Of a stretch of 64,000 bases of DNA, positions 45,342-54,573 are shown in pieces. The stretch spans positions 1 to 64,000 of the forward strand of contig JBBQZO010000016.1 in NCBI GenBank assembly GCA_038207625.1, read 5' to 3'. A program made the position numbers and the translations under genes. The stretch's first letter is position 1, and every line of letters begins with the position of its first letter. The DNA comes from JBBQZO01 sp038207625. GTDB taxonomy: Bacteria > Pseudomonadota > Gammaproteobacteria > Burkholderiales > Burkholderiaceae_D. Under the pieces are notes generated by a model that was not told where the DNA came from, made no database searches, and worked only from the letters and a program-made list of their open reading frames with translations.

Positions 45342-46835
45342 ATGCACACAACGCTTAGCCGCTTGACGATCGCCCTGGTTCTGGGCAGCAGCACTTTGAT
45401 GGCGCAGGCGGCGTCAACGGCCGCCAACGAAGCGTTCACGGCACGCCACCTGGCCAGCCTGATCGCCGGCGCCGATCCCCGGACCGCCGAGCTGACGCTG
45501 TTCTTCAGCCAGATGCCCAAGGGCGGCGACCTGCACCACCACTATTCGGGCGCGCTGTACGCCGAGCAGTATCTGGACTGGGTCGACAAGCAGGGTTACT
45601 GCGTCAACAAGACCAGCTACCGCATCGAGACCAATTCGACCGTTGTCGAGGCCGAGCGCGCGCTGCCGCCATCGACCCGCACTTGTCTGTCCGGACGCGA
45701 TGTGCTGGCCGACGATTTCACCTACCGTGAAATGCTGCAGCGCTGGTCGAGCAAGGACTTTTCCAACCACGGCGCGATCCAGCCGCCGCCCGACCGCCAG
45801 TTTTTTGAAACCTTCGGCTACTTCGGCCCGGCCGCCAACGCCAACTACAACGAGGGCATGCTAAAGCTCAAGCAGCGCGCCATCGAAGAAAACCTCAGCT
45901 ACATCGAGACCATGTTCACGCTGGCGCCGTCGATCCAGAATCCGGACTTCGACAAGAGCGTCGGGCAAGCGGGCCTGGACGACGCGGGGCTGGACGCCCA
46001 GCTCGCTGCGCTGGCCGGCACGCTGGAGAACGACGTGGCCTTCAATCAGAGCATCAGCGACTATCTGGGCAAGATCACCGCCGCCAGTGCCAACGTCGAC
46101 GACGCCCAGTTCACCATGCGCTACCAGGCGTATGTGCTGCGCCTGCTGGCACCGTCGCGGGTGTTTTCGGCCATGTTGGCCGGCTTCAAGGCGGCCAGCC
46201 AGAGCAAACTGCTGGTGGGCGTGAATATCGTCGGCGCCGAGAACCAGGCCGTGTCGATGCGCGATTACACGCTGCACATGAAGATGTTCCGTTTCCTGAA
46301 GACCAAATACCCGCATGTGAAGGTGGCGCTGCACGCGGGCGAACTGGCGCTGGGCATGGTGCCGCCGGAAGGGCTCAAGTTCCATATCGACCAGGCGATC
46401 AGCATCGGCGGGGCCAATCGCATCGGCCACGGCATGGATATCGCGCACGAGCGCAATGCGCCGGCCATCTTCGCGACAATGCGCGCCCAGGATATTCCGG
46501 TCGAAGTGAACCTGACCAGCAATGACTTCATCCTTGGCATCAAGGGGCAGACCCATCCGGTGACGCTGTACCGAAAGTATCGCGTGCCGTTTGTGATCTC
46601 GACCGACGACGCAGGGGTGTCGCGCAACAACCTGTCCAACGAGTACGTGCTGTTTGCCAGTCGTTACAAGCCGAGCTATGCCGAGATCAAGAAGCTATCG
46701 TACAACAGCTTGCGCTACGCTTTCCTGGCCGATGCGGATAAACAACGCCTGATCAAGCAACTTGACCAACGTTTTGCCCGTTTTGAAGCCGATACGGCCG
46801 CGCTGAACGCCAAGATCGGCGCCGCCAAGCGCTAA
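45342..46835 (+). CDS. Exported adenosine deaminase-family enzyme
   Basis: Probable periplasmic adenosine deaminase, converting adenosine to inosine. The 497-residue protein has a signal peptide (MHTTLSRLTIALVLGSSTLMAQA) and zinc-site motifs in order: GGDLHHHYSGAL, HAGE, IGHGMDI and STDDAGVSR. It is longer than cytoplasmic Add (about 340) owing to an extra region after the first motif (about 80-200), recalling secreted ADGF-type enzymes. It starts 36 bases after guaD. Confidence 0.85.
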   Translation: MHTTLSRLTIALVLGSSTLMAQAASTAANEAFTARHLASLIAGADPRTAELTLFFSQMPKGGDLHHHYSGALYAEQYLDWVDKQGYCVNKTSYRIETNSTVVEAERALPPSTRTCLSGRDVLADDFTYREMLQRWSSKDFSNHGAIQPPPDRQFFETFGYFGPAANANYNEGMLKLKQRAIEENLSYIETMFTLAPSIQNPDFDKSVGQAGLDDAGLDAQLAALAGTLENDVAFNQSISDYLGKITAASANVDDAQFTMRYQAYVLRLLAPSRVFSAMLAGFKAASQSKLLVGVNIVGAENQAVSMRDYTLHMKMFRFLKTKYPHVKVALHAGELALGMVPPEGLKFHIDQAISIGGANRIGHGMDIAHERNAPAIFATMRAQDIPVEVNLTSNDFILGIKGQTHPVTLYRKYRVPFVISTDDAGVSRNNLSNEYVLFASRYKPSYAEIKKLSYNSLRYAFLADADKQRLIKQLDQRFARFEADTAALNAKIGAAKR

Positions 46836-47483
46836 TCCAGGCGCTGATGTCACGCAATTGAAACAAAGTCGGCGGCGCCATGCCGCCGATTAAGCACCAT
46901 TTCTCGGGCGCATACGTCGCCCGTTCTTCCCTCCCAGTGACCAACAATCCCAATTGTGTGGCGATCACGCGACAAAATTTCTAGAGCGCGGCTTCCTTTT
47001 TCAAAAGTAGACATGAAAACATTTCATGTTAGAAAGTGGCCGTTCATAATCGCGCCCTGCCGCTGTTCCTCTGGCGGACCGCACTCCTAGTAATTGCACA
47101 AGGTTTAACGGAAGGATTTATATATCGATCATATAAATCCATAAGGGAAATCGTATTGGTCAGCGATTGGCCGTTCATGCATAGTTTGAACGTTGCAGTT
47201 GTACTAAGGTTTGGTGCGACGGCGTATGCAGCGAATCATTCCATGCGAGGTCATCAAATGGTCATAGTGCGTTCATCACCGTGAAATATTTGCTCGGTAA
47301 GCTGACGCATTCGAGCGTCACTTGATGACGCATGATCGTGCAGCCTGAGCCGGGCAATCGGATCAGATGCGGTTTCTTGGTCACACACTGCAAGGGCGAT
47401 CCCCTTGCATGGATTTAGGAACGGCCAGCGCACCGCCTGGCCGGCACGGCAAATTTACAATAACGTTCTTGAGGGAGCATTTC
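46836..47483 (+). promoter_or_regulatory. 648-bp leader region of the TonB receptor, with a 10-bp-arm dyad
   Basis: No convincing gene is present; an 82-codon frame (47036-47284) lacks recognisable features. The region is AT-richer than its surroundings. GGATTTATAT (47114-47123) and ATATAAATCC (47131-47140) are perfect inverted arms around ATCGATC, an operator-like site or hairpin about 350 bases before the receptor ATG. Confidence 0.55.
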
Positions 47484-49943
47484 ATGCAATCTGCAGTAAA
47501 ACACCACCAAACCTTGCGTCTGAGCATGATGGCTCTGGCATGCCATCTGGCCTGCTTCAGCATGGCCGCCGTCGCACAAACGACCGCGCCGGCTGAAGAA
47601 AAAGCTGTTGTGACCATTACCGGCAAGAAGGTCGGGATGGGCTTGATGGTGCAAGAAGACGCGCCAAAAGCGCGCAGCACCATCACGCAAGAAGAGTTGG
47701 CCAAACAGCGTCCGACCGGCAATGCGTTTCAGGCGTTGGAACTGATGCCAGCAGTGAACAGCTACAGCCATGACTCGTCGGGTCTGTTCGGTGGTGGTTT
47801 GACCATGCGCGGTTTCAACAGCGACCAGATCGGCGCCACCATCAACGGCGTGCCGGTCAATGACTCCGGCAGCTTCTCCGTGTTCCCTCAAGAATACGTC
47901 GATCAGGAAAACACCTGCTCCGAATTCGTCACCCAAGGTTCGACCGACGTCGACTCGCCGCAAGTGGGCGCCACCGGTGGTAACTTCGGTATCAACACCT
48001 GCGATCCAGAAGCGAAGCAGCGCGTGCGCGTGATGCAAACCATTGGTCAACTGCGCTTGCACAAGACCTTCGTGCGTTATGACACCGGTCTGCTGTCCGA
48101 TGGCCGCAGCAAGGCTTTCGTGTCGCTCTCGCATGCGGGCGCCGACAAGTGGAAAGGCGAGGGCGGTGCCGCGCGTGACCATATCGACGGCGGCTTCAAC
48201 TACGACATCGATCGCTTCAATTTCGTGCACGGCACCATCCTGTACAACAAGGCGCTGAACAACAATATCAACAACATCAGCCTGGCCGACCTGAACAGCA
48301 AGGGTTATTTTTACGACTACTCGTCGACCTTCATTGGCCACGCGAAGCCAACCCCTGGCGTGGCCGACAAGGACGTCAGCCAGAATTTTGGTGATTCGTA
48401 TTACAAGTTGGCTACCAACCCGTTCAAGAACATGATTGCGTCGGCTACCGCCAAGTTCCGCATCGGCGAAAACACCGACATCAAGTTTCTGCCTTACTAC
48501 TGGTACGGTTTCGGCACGGGTAGCAAGCAACAGAATGTGCTGTTCGAAAACGGTTTCCTTGACGCTAAGACTGGTAAGGTCAACGCCACGGTCGACCTGA
48601 ACGGCGATGGCGATACCAAAGACAGCTACATCGTTGCCAACAGCAGCATCACCAAGACCAAGCGTCCGGGTATGTCGCTGTCGATCACCCATGCAGTTGG
48701 CGATCACTCGATCCTGGGCGGTTTCTGGTATGAGCGCGCGGACCATCGTCAAACCGGCCCAGCCGTGGCTGTCGACGCTAACGGTTTGTCCGCCGACCTG
48801 TGGCTGAACAGCCATTTCATCACCCGTCCGGACGGCACGCCGTACGAGTCGCGTGACTGGCAGACCATCAGCACCGCCTATCAAGCGTTCTTGCAAGATA
48901 CCGCCACGCTGATGGACAACAAGCTGACCTTGAACGCCGGCGTACGCACACCGTTCGTCAAGCGCGATTTCACCAACTTCGCCAACGAAGCTTTCCTGAG
49001 CGGCTCGTCGGTGGCCGGCCATACCGTGTACAACGGTGTGGTACTGCCGCAGGTGACGTACAACGTGCAGAAGACTTACCGCGATGTGTTGCCACAATTG
49101 GGCGCCCGTTATCGCATCACCAACGACGACCAACTGTTTGCCAGCTTGGCCAAGAACTTCAAGGCGCCGCCTAACTTCGCTTACTCGCCAACCAACGGCA
49201 ACGTGCAGTTCGATGCGAATGGCAAAGTGGCTATCGTCGGCGACGTCAAAGCGGAAACCTCGTACAACCTGGACGTTGGTTACCGTCACCAGACGTCGGC
49301 CATCAGCGCACAAATCACCGCGTTCATGGTTGACTTCCGCGACCGTCAGGCGACCTCGTTCGATCCTGCCACCAACCTGAGCATTCTGATCAATGCCGGC
49401 AAAGTCAAGAACACCGGCTTTGAAATCGAACTGGGCAATACGCCAGTGAACGGCTGGTCGTTCTACAGCTCGCTCGGTTACATCAACAGCCAACTGCAGG
49501 ACAACCTGCTGGTGGCCGGCACCGTCACTCCTAAAGGCGCCACGGTGGCGACCCCGGTCTTGCTGCCGACCGCAGGCAAGCAAATGCCGTTGTCACCAGA
49601 CTGGAAATTTGGTCTGAGCGCGTCCTATGAAACGGACAGCTGGTACGCCCGTCTGAAGGCCAAGTACACCGGCATTCAACAGGCTACGCTGATCAATGAC
49701 GAAGAAGTGCCGGCGTACACGACCGTTGACCTGGATACCGGCTATATGTTCCCGGCCACCAGCATGCTCAAGCGTACCAAGCTGACCTTCAACATCAGCA
49801 ACCTCCTCAACAAGCAGTACCGCAATCCGTCGTCGCAAACGGCTGGTACGGCACTGAGCTACGGCGGCGCCAAGTCGTCGACGGTTCTGTATTACCTCGG
49901 CGCGCCACGTTCGGCGTCGATGACCTTGTCGATGGACTTCTAA
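47484..49943 (+). CDS. TonB-dependent outer-membrane receptor
   Basis: Energised outer-membrane importer of 819 residues: a signal peptide (about 1-31), a plug domain with LTMRGFNSDQIGATINGVPVND (about 108-130), and a 22-strand barrel ending LSMDF with a terminal Phe. It has no N-terminal signalling (STN) domain. A cysteine pair (NTCSEF and INTCDPE) in the plug may form a disulfide. Substrate unknown; the adenosine deaminase-like enzyme upstream and nucleotidase and nucleases downstream suggest nucleosides or oligonucleotides. GAGGGAG precedes ATG 47484. Codon use favours CGT/GGT more than its neighbours, as in highly expressed genes. Confidence 0.92.
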   Translation: MQSAVKHHQTLRLSMMALACHLACFSMAAVAQTTAPAEEKAVVTITGKKVGMGLMVQEDAPKARSTITQEELAKQRPTGNAFQALELMPAVNSYSHDSSGLFGGGLTMRGFNSDQIGATINGVPVNDSGSFSVFPQEYVDQENTCSEFVTQGSTDVDSPQVGATGGNFGINTCDPEAKQRVRVMQTIGQLRLHKTFVRYDTGLLSDGRSKAFVSLSHAGADKWKGEGGAARDHIDGGFNYDIDRFNFVHGTILYNKALNNNINNISLADLNSKGYFYDYSSTFIGHAKPTPGVADKDVSQNFGDSYYKLATNPFKNMIASATAKFRIGENTDIKFLPYYWYGFGTGSKQQNVLFENGFLDAKTGKVNATVDLNGDGDTKDSYIVANSSITKTKRPGMSLSITHAVGDHSILGGFWYERADHRQTGPAVAVDANGLSADLWLNSHFITRPDGTPYESRDWQTISTAYQAFLQDTATLMDNKLTLNAGVRTPFVKRDFTNFANEAFLSGSSVAGHTVYNGVVLPQVTYNVQKTYRDVLPQLGARYRITNDDQLFASLAKNFKAPPNFAYSPTNGNVQFDANGKVAIVGDVKAETSYNLDVGYRHQTSAISAQITAFMVDFRDRQATSFDPATNLSILINAGKVKNTGFEIELGNTPVNGWSFYSSLGYINSQLQDNLLVAGTVTPKGATVATPVLLPTAGKQMPLSPDWKFGLSASYETDSWYARLKAKYTGIQQATLINDEEVPAYTTVDLDTGYMFPATSMLKRTKLTFNISNLLNKQYRNPSSQTAGTALSYGGAKSSTVLYYLGAPRSASMTLSMDF

Positions 49944-50006
49944 ACAGGCGCGTGTGACGCCGGCCAGCTGGTACAGTGGCTGACGTTACATGCAGTGTTG
50001 TGGAGT

Positions 50007-50077
50007 GCGATGGTGGTTGCAGCCGCCATCGCAAAACATGAATGCCTCGGCCTGTGACCGGGGCATTCATGTTTTGC
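50007..50077 (+). ncRNA. Tandem overlapping hairpins between the TonB receptor and 5'-nucleotidase genes
   Basis: Stem 1 pairs 50007-50016 with 50023-50032 (nine pairs plus one G-U). Stem 2 pairs 50031-50046 with 50062-50077 (16 perfect pairs, with CGG/CCG closing the loop). They share bases 50031-50032, so complete formation of one frays the other. No long U tract follows. Terminator, attenuator or mRNA-stability element are all possible. Confidence 0.6.
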
Positions 50078-50121
50078 GGCGCCGCTATCGGCGCTCCTAT
50101 TTTGCCGGGAGTTCTAGTCCA

Positions 50122-51819
50122 ATGACGTATTTCTCGTCCCTGCGGCCACGCGCCGCAGCATTCGCGCTGACCATGCTGCTGGCCGCCTGCGCCAGCACGC
50201 CGCACAGTCCTCCGATTGCGCTCAATCTGGTGGCGCTGAACGATTTCCATGGCCATCTCGAAGGGGACTCCTTCACCTATACCGGCAAGGCCGACGCCGC
50301 GCCCCGCACCATCAAGGCCGGCGGCATCGACACCATCGGCGCGGCCTTGCAGGCCTGGCGGCGCGACGACGCTGAGCTGCTGGTAGTGGGCGCGGGCGAC
50401 CTGGTCGGGGCCAGCCCGGCGCTGTCGTCGATGTGGGCCGACGAGCCCAGCATCGCCGCGATGAATCTGCTGGGGCTGACCGCCAGCTCAGTGGGCAATC
50501 ACGAATTCGACCAGGGTCGCAAGGAACTGCTGCGCAAACAGCGCGGCGGCTGCGATTCGACCCTGGCCGACAAGGCCTGCAAGCTGGCGCCCCAGTTCGA
50601 CGGTGCGCGTTTTTCCTACCTGGCCGCGAACGTGATCGACAGCGCCACGGGCCAACCTTTGCTGCCGGCGTATCACATCGCCCAGGCGCATGGTGTGAAG
50701 ATCGCCTTCATCGGCGCGGTGCTCAAGGACACGCCATCGGTGGTGCTGGCCTCGGGTATCGCCGGCCTGTCGTTCATCGACGAGGCCGCGGCGATCAACC
50801 GCGTGCTGCCCGAATTGAAGGCGCAGGGCGTCACTGTGTTCGTGGTGCTGATCCACGAAGGCGGGCATGCCGACCAGCGCTTCGATCAGAGCGATTGCAA
50901 TAGCTTGCACGGGCCGATCGTGGCGATCGTCAAGCAGCTCGATCCGGCCATCCGGCTGGTCGTCAGCGGCCATACCCATACCGGCTACCTGTGCAAGATC
51001 GACGGGCGCGTGGTTACCCAGGCCCAGATGGGCGGGCATGTGCTCTCGCGCATCCGGCTCGATGTCGATCCGCTCACCCATCTGGTGCGCGAGGTCGTCG
51101 CCAGCAATGTGGTGATGCAGCCAAACGCCTATCCGCTGGACCCGGCCGTGTCAAACTATCTGGCGTCGGTGCGCGCGCGCAGCGACGCCGCGCTGATGCG
51201 CCCGTTGGCGCGCCTGGGCGTGGATCTGGTCAGCCGCAAAGCCAACAAGGACGGCGAATCGGCGCTGGGCGACCTGATCGCCGACGCCCAGCTGGCCGCC
51301 ACGCGCGCACTGGGCGCACAGATTGCGCTGATCAACACCGGCGGCATCCGCAAGGACCTGGAAACGGGCAGCGGGCGCGTCGCCACCTATGGTCAGGCGC
51401 AGATCGTGCTGCCGTTTTCGAACACGCTGGTGCTGTCGAGCCTGACGGGCGCGCAGATCCGCGGCCTGCTCGAACAGCAGTGGCTCAAGCCGGCCGACGA
51501 GGAGCACTCGATGCTGCAGGTGTCGGGCGGCTTGAGCTATCGCTGGGACGAGTCGCTGCCGGCCGGCCAGCGGGTGCTGCCCGGCAGCGTGATGCTCAAC
51601 GGCGTCGCACTGGTCGACAATCTCAGCTACCGCATCGTCGCCAACAACTTCCTGTCCGAAGGGGGGGATAACTTCCCGATGTTCAAACAGGCGCGCGATG
51701 TTCTCAACACCAACATCGTCGACCTCGATGCGCTCAGCGCGTACCTGGTCGCGCAGGAGCGCGCCGGCACGCCGGCCGGCAGCGCCACACCGGCTGCGCG
51801 CGTCGTGCGCAAGCCTTGA
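50122..51819 (+). CDS. 5'-nucleotidase / UDP-sugar hydrolase family lipoprotein
   Basis: Metallophosphatase releasing nucleosides from nucleotides outside the cytoplasm. The 565 residues start with a lipoprotein signal peptide (lipobox LAAC, Cys about 22), then the catalytic domain with NDFHGHLEG, GAGDLVGASP, VGNHEFDQG and VSGHTHTGY, and the C-terminal 5'-nucleotidase domain (NTGGIRKDLETG; NNFLSEGGDNFPMF). ATG 50122 gives the lipoprotein signal. It begins the 5'-nucleotidase, phospholipase D-like, S1/P1 nuclease series. Confidence 0.93.
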   Translation: MTYFSSLRPRAAAFALTMLLAACASTPHSPPIALNLVALNDFHGHLEGDSFTYTGKADAAPRTIKAGGIDTIGAALQAWRRDDAELLVVGAGDLVGASPALSSMWADEPSIAAMNLLGLTASSVGNHEFDQGRKELLRKQRGGCDSTLADKACKLAPQFDGARFSYLAANVIDSATGQPLLPAYHIAQAHGVKIAFIGAVLKDTPSVVLASGIAGLSFIDEAAAINRVLPELKAQGVTVFVVLIHEGGHADQRFDQSDCNSLHGPIVAIVKQLDPAIRLVVSGHTHTGYLCKIDGRVVTQAQMGGHVLSRIRLDVDPLTHLVREVVASNVVMQPNAYPLDPAVSNYLASVRARSDAALMRPLARLGVDLVSRKANKDGESALGDLIADAQLAATRALGAQIALINTGGIRKDLETGSGRVATYGQAQIVLPFSNTLVLSSLTGAQIRGLLEQQWLKPADEEHSMLQVSGGLSYRWDESLPAGQRVLPGSVMLNGVALVDNLSYRIVANNFLSEGGDNFPMFKQARDVLNTNIVDLDALSAYLVAQERAGTPAGSATPAARVVRKP

Positions 51820-51844
51820 TCCGTTCACTGTAGGAGTTACTACC

Positions 51845-53053
51845 ATGCGCCGTCTGTTGCTGCTTGTACTGTTCACGCTGGCCGGCCTCGCGCGTGCCGA
51901 ATTTAGCATTCCCGGCTATGAGCTGGTTCAGACCGCGCCGCTGGAAACGGGCTTAGCCAGCGCCGACCTGCGCGACCCGGTCACGGTGTGGTGCGAATTG
52001 TTCGACGGCGCCAAGAACGAGATCGTGCTGGGCCAGTTTTACGCGGCCACCAAAAGCGGCGCGGCGTTCGAAAAAGTCATCGACAGGCTGGCCGCGGCCG
52101 GCCAGCGCGGCGTGAAAATCCGCTTCCTGCTCGAGAAAAAGGGCGTCGCTTTATCCGATGCGGCGCTGCTCGAACGGCTGCGCCAGATTCCCAATTTGCA
52201 GCTGCGCATCCTCGAATTTGGCAAGCTCAGTGACAACGGCATCATCCACGCGAAATACCTGGTCGTCGATGGCCGCGCGGCCTATATCGGCAGCCAGAAT
52301 TTCGACTGGCGCTCGTTTGCGCATATCCACGAGACGGGGCTGCGCATCAGCGATGCCAAGCTGGTGGCCCAGGTGCAGGCGATCTTCGAACACGACTGGG
52401 CCGCGCAGGCCAGCATCGCCGCCGGGCAGACGGTGGCGCCGCTCAACACCCAGACGGTGCCGGCCAACCTGAACGAGGCTGCCGTGCTGCTGGCGAGCCC
52501 GAATGCCCACAATCCGCCCGGCGTGGGCGACGCCGAAAGCGCGTTGCCGGCCCTGCTGGCGCAGGCGAAAACCGAAGTGCGTATCCAACTGCTCGACTAC
52601 GCGCCGCTGAGCTTCGGCCCGGGCCGTCCGTACTATGCGGTGATCGACAATGCACTGCGCACGGCGGCCGCGCGCGGCGTACTGATCAAGCTGATGGTAT
52701 CGAACTGGAATACCGAGAAACCTGCCGTGGCCTATCTGAAAAGCCTGGCGTTGCTGCCCAATGTGCAGATTCGCATCGTCACGCTACCGGTCGCTAGCAG
52801 CGGCTTCATTCCGTTCGCGCGCGTCATCCACAGCAAAACCATGAGTATCGACGGCCAACTCGCCTGGGTTGGCACCAGCAACTGGAGCGGCGGCTATATG
52901 GACCGCTCGCGCAATCTGGAAGTGGTGCTGCGCAGCGAGAAAATGGCGCAGCGCCTGGCCCAGCTGCACGAGCAGACCTGGAGTTCGGCCTATGCCGTGC
53001 CGATCGACGTGCTGAAAGACTATCCAAAACCGAGCAAGGGCAGTCCCGAATAG
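51845..53053 (+). CDS. Exported phospholipase D-superfamily protein (two HKD motifs)
   Basis: Phosphodiesterase acting on phospholipids or nucleic acid. The 402 residues have a signal peptide (MRRLLLLVLFTLAGLARA) and two complete HxK(x)4D motifs: HAKYLVVDG followed by GSQNFD, and HSKTMSIDG followed by GTSNWSGG, so one chain can form the active site. Between a nucleotidase and a nuclease gene, a nuclease role is as likely as a lipase one. Starts 26 bases after the nucleotidase stop. Confidence 0.88.
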   Translation: MRRLLLLVLFTLAGLARAEFSIPGYELVQTAPLETGLASADLRDPVTVWCELFDGAKNEIVLGQFYAATKSGAAFEKVIDRLAAAGQRGVKIRFLLEKKGVALSDAALLERLRQIPNLQLRILEFGKLSDNGIIHAKYLVVDGRAAYIGSQNFDWRSFAHIHETGLRISDAKLVAQVQAIFEHDWAAQASIAAGQTVAPLNTQTVPANLNEAAVLLASPNAHNPPGVGDAESALPALLAQAKTEVRIQLLDYAPLSFGPGRPYYAVIDNALRTAAARGVLIKLMVSNWNTEKPAVAYLKSLALLPNVQIRIVTLPVASSGFIPFARVIHSKTMSIDGQLAWVGTSNWSGGYMDRSRNLEVVLRSEKMAQRLAQLHEQTWSSAYAVPIDVLKDYPKPSKGSPE

Positions 53054-53088
53054 GGCGAGCCCTGGCCATTCAACCCAAGGAAATTGAG

Positions 53089-54150
53089 ATGAAAAAATTA
53101 GCATCCGTGCTCGCGCTGAGCGCCGCCTTCGTCAGCGGTCATGCGCAAGCCTGGGGCAACGACGGCCACCGCGCCGTCGGCGCCATCGCCGACCAGCTGC
53201 TCAAGGGCAGCAACGCGCAAAAGCAATTGGCGCTGCTGCTGCAGCCGGGCGAGTCGCTCGAGTCGATCGCCAACTGGGCCGACTGCGTCAAAGGCACTTA
53301 CTGCGGTCCGCAAACGGCGGAAATGCAGGCCTACGTCAGTGCCAACGCCAAGCACAGCGAATACCACTACACCGACATCCCGTTCCAGAACGGCGACTAC
53401 CACGACGGTGAAGTGGGCAGCGGCGAAAACGACATCGTCCAGACGCTCAAACAGGCCATCGCCGCCCTGCAGGGCAAGACCGACGCCGCGTCCAATCCGC
53501 ACGGCTTCACCAAGCGCCAGGCACTGCTGTTGATCACCCACATGACGGGCGACATCCACCAGCCGCTGCACGTGGGCGCGGCCTACGTGGGCAAGGACGG
53601 CAAGTTCGCCGCGCCCAAGCTGACGGCCAATGTGGACACCGTCAACCTGTTCGACGCGCGCGGGGGCAATAACCTGCTGCTGGACGACCAGAAGCTGAGC
53701 GCCAGCAGCGCCACGCTGATCCCCGCCAAGGACGCCGCCGACGCCAAACCGGTCGTGCTGGGCGCCTCGAAGTCGCTGACCAAGCCGTTCCACTCGTACT
53801 GGGACAGCACCGTCGTCGACTACGCGATGCGGCGCGTGAGCGCCAAGACGCCCGAGCAATTCGCCCACATTGTCATCGACGGCAAGCCGGTGGTGGCGGC
53901 CAACACGGGCGACGTCAGCAGCTGGCCGTATCAGTGGGCCAACGATGCGCTGCAAGTATCGAAGCTGGCCTACGCCGACGTGACGCCGGGCCAGATCACT
54001 GCGCAAACGGGCAAAAAAGGTGACGTGTATTACACCTGGGGTGTGGACGTGCCACAGAACTATCCGGTGCCAAGTTCGGCGCTGGCCAAGACCCAGCTGA
54101 TCAAGGGCGGCTACCACCTGGCATCGCTGCTGGAAGCGATCTGGCCGTAA
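53089..54150 (+). CDS. S1/P1-type zinc nuclease, exported
   Basis: Single-strand nuclease or 3'-nucleotidase with a trinuclear zinc site. The 353-residue precursor has a signal peptide ending AQA, which leaves Trp as mature residue 1 (WGNDGHRAVG), the required first ligand. Others are NWADC, YHYTDIP, HMTGDIHQPLH and FHSYWDS. The family ligands are all present. GGAAATTGAG precedes ATG 53089, 36 bases after the phospholipase D-like gene. Confidence 0.93.
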   Translation: MKKLASVLALSAAFVSGHAQAWGNDGHRAVGAIADQLLKGSNAQKQLALLLQPGESLESIANWADCVKGTYCGPQTAEMQAYVSANAKHSEYHYTDIPFQNGDYHDGEVGSGENDIVQTLKQAIAALQGKTDAASNPHGFTKRQALLLITHMTGDIHQPLHVGAAYVGKDGKFAAPKLTANVDTVNLFDARGGNNLLLDDQKLSASSATLIPAKDAADAKPVVLGASKSLTKPFHSYWDSTVVDYAMRRVSAKTPEQFAHIVIDGKPVVAANTGDVSSWPYQWANDALQVSKLAYADVTPGQITAQTGKKGDVYYTWGVDVPQNYPVPSSALAKTQLIKGGYHLASLLEAIWP

Positions 54151-54573
54151 TGCGGCGCGGCGGCGCCTTCCAAGGGACGGCGCCAGCCAGCTCCCCACCT
54201 TGCACGTGGGCGATGTCTTGAGCGCCCCTGTTGCCGAGCAGGTCGCGAAGCGCGATCGTGCGAGGCGACGAGCACAAACGATCTCGCATTGGCGCACGTC
54301 AGATTCCGGAATCGCGTCGGCGCCACCGCGCTGTTTTTGATGCTGCTGCGCTGTGCCTGCCGGTTTGATTGTCTGGCAAAGCGGCGCTGGGGCCGGTTTT
54401 GAGCGTGTTTCCAGATCATGGCTGGCCAGCGTTGATCTTGTCAGCGTGGGTGCGCCGCAAGCGCGATGACGCGGTGATGGTGCCGTTTGCCACTGCGCCG
54501 ACGCGGCATTACAATTGCGGGCGGTCAGATCTGACCGTCGGCAGTTGCTGTCATACTCTTTGAACTGAAATAC
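54151..54573 (+). promoter_or_regulatory. 423-bp gap with a strong promoter and a palindromic operator
   Basis: No gene seen. TTGCCA (54487-54492), exactly 17 bases, then TACAAT (54510-54515) form a good sigma-70 promoter. CGGTCAGATCTGACCG (54522-54537) is a perfect 16-base palindrome starting seven bases after the -10, so it would overlap the transcription start, a classic repressor-site position. The pentapeptide-repeat gene ATG is at 54574. Confidence 0.7.

Noticed and set aside
47036..47284. 82-codon plus-strand frame upstream of the TonB receptor
   Set aside because: No ribosome site, no recognisable features, and it overlaps the operator-like dyad; more likely leader DNA.
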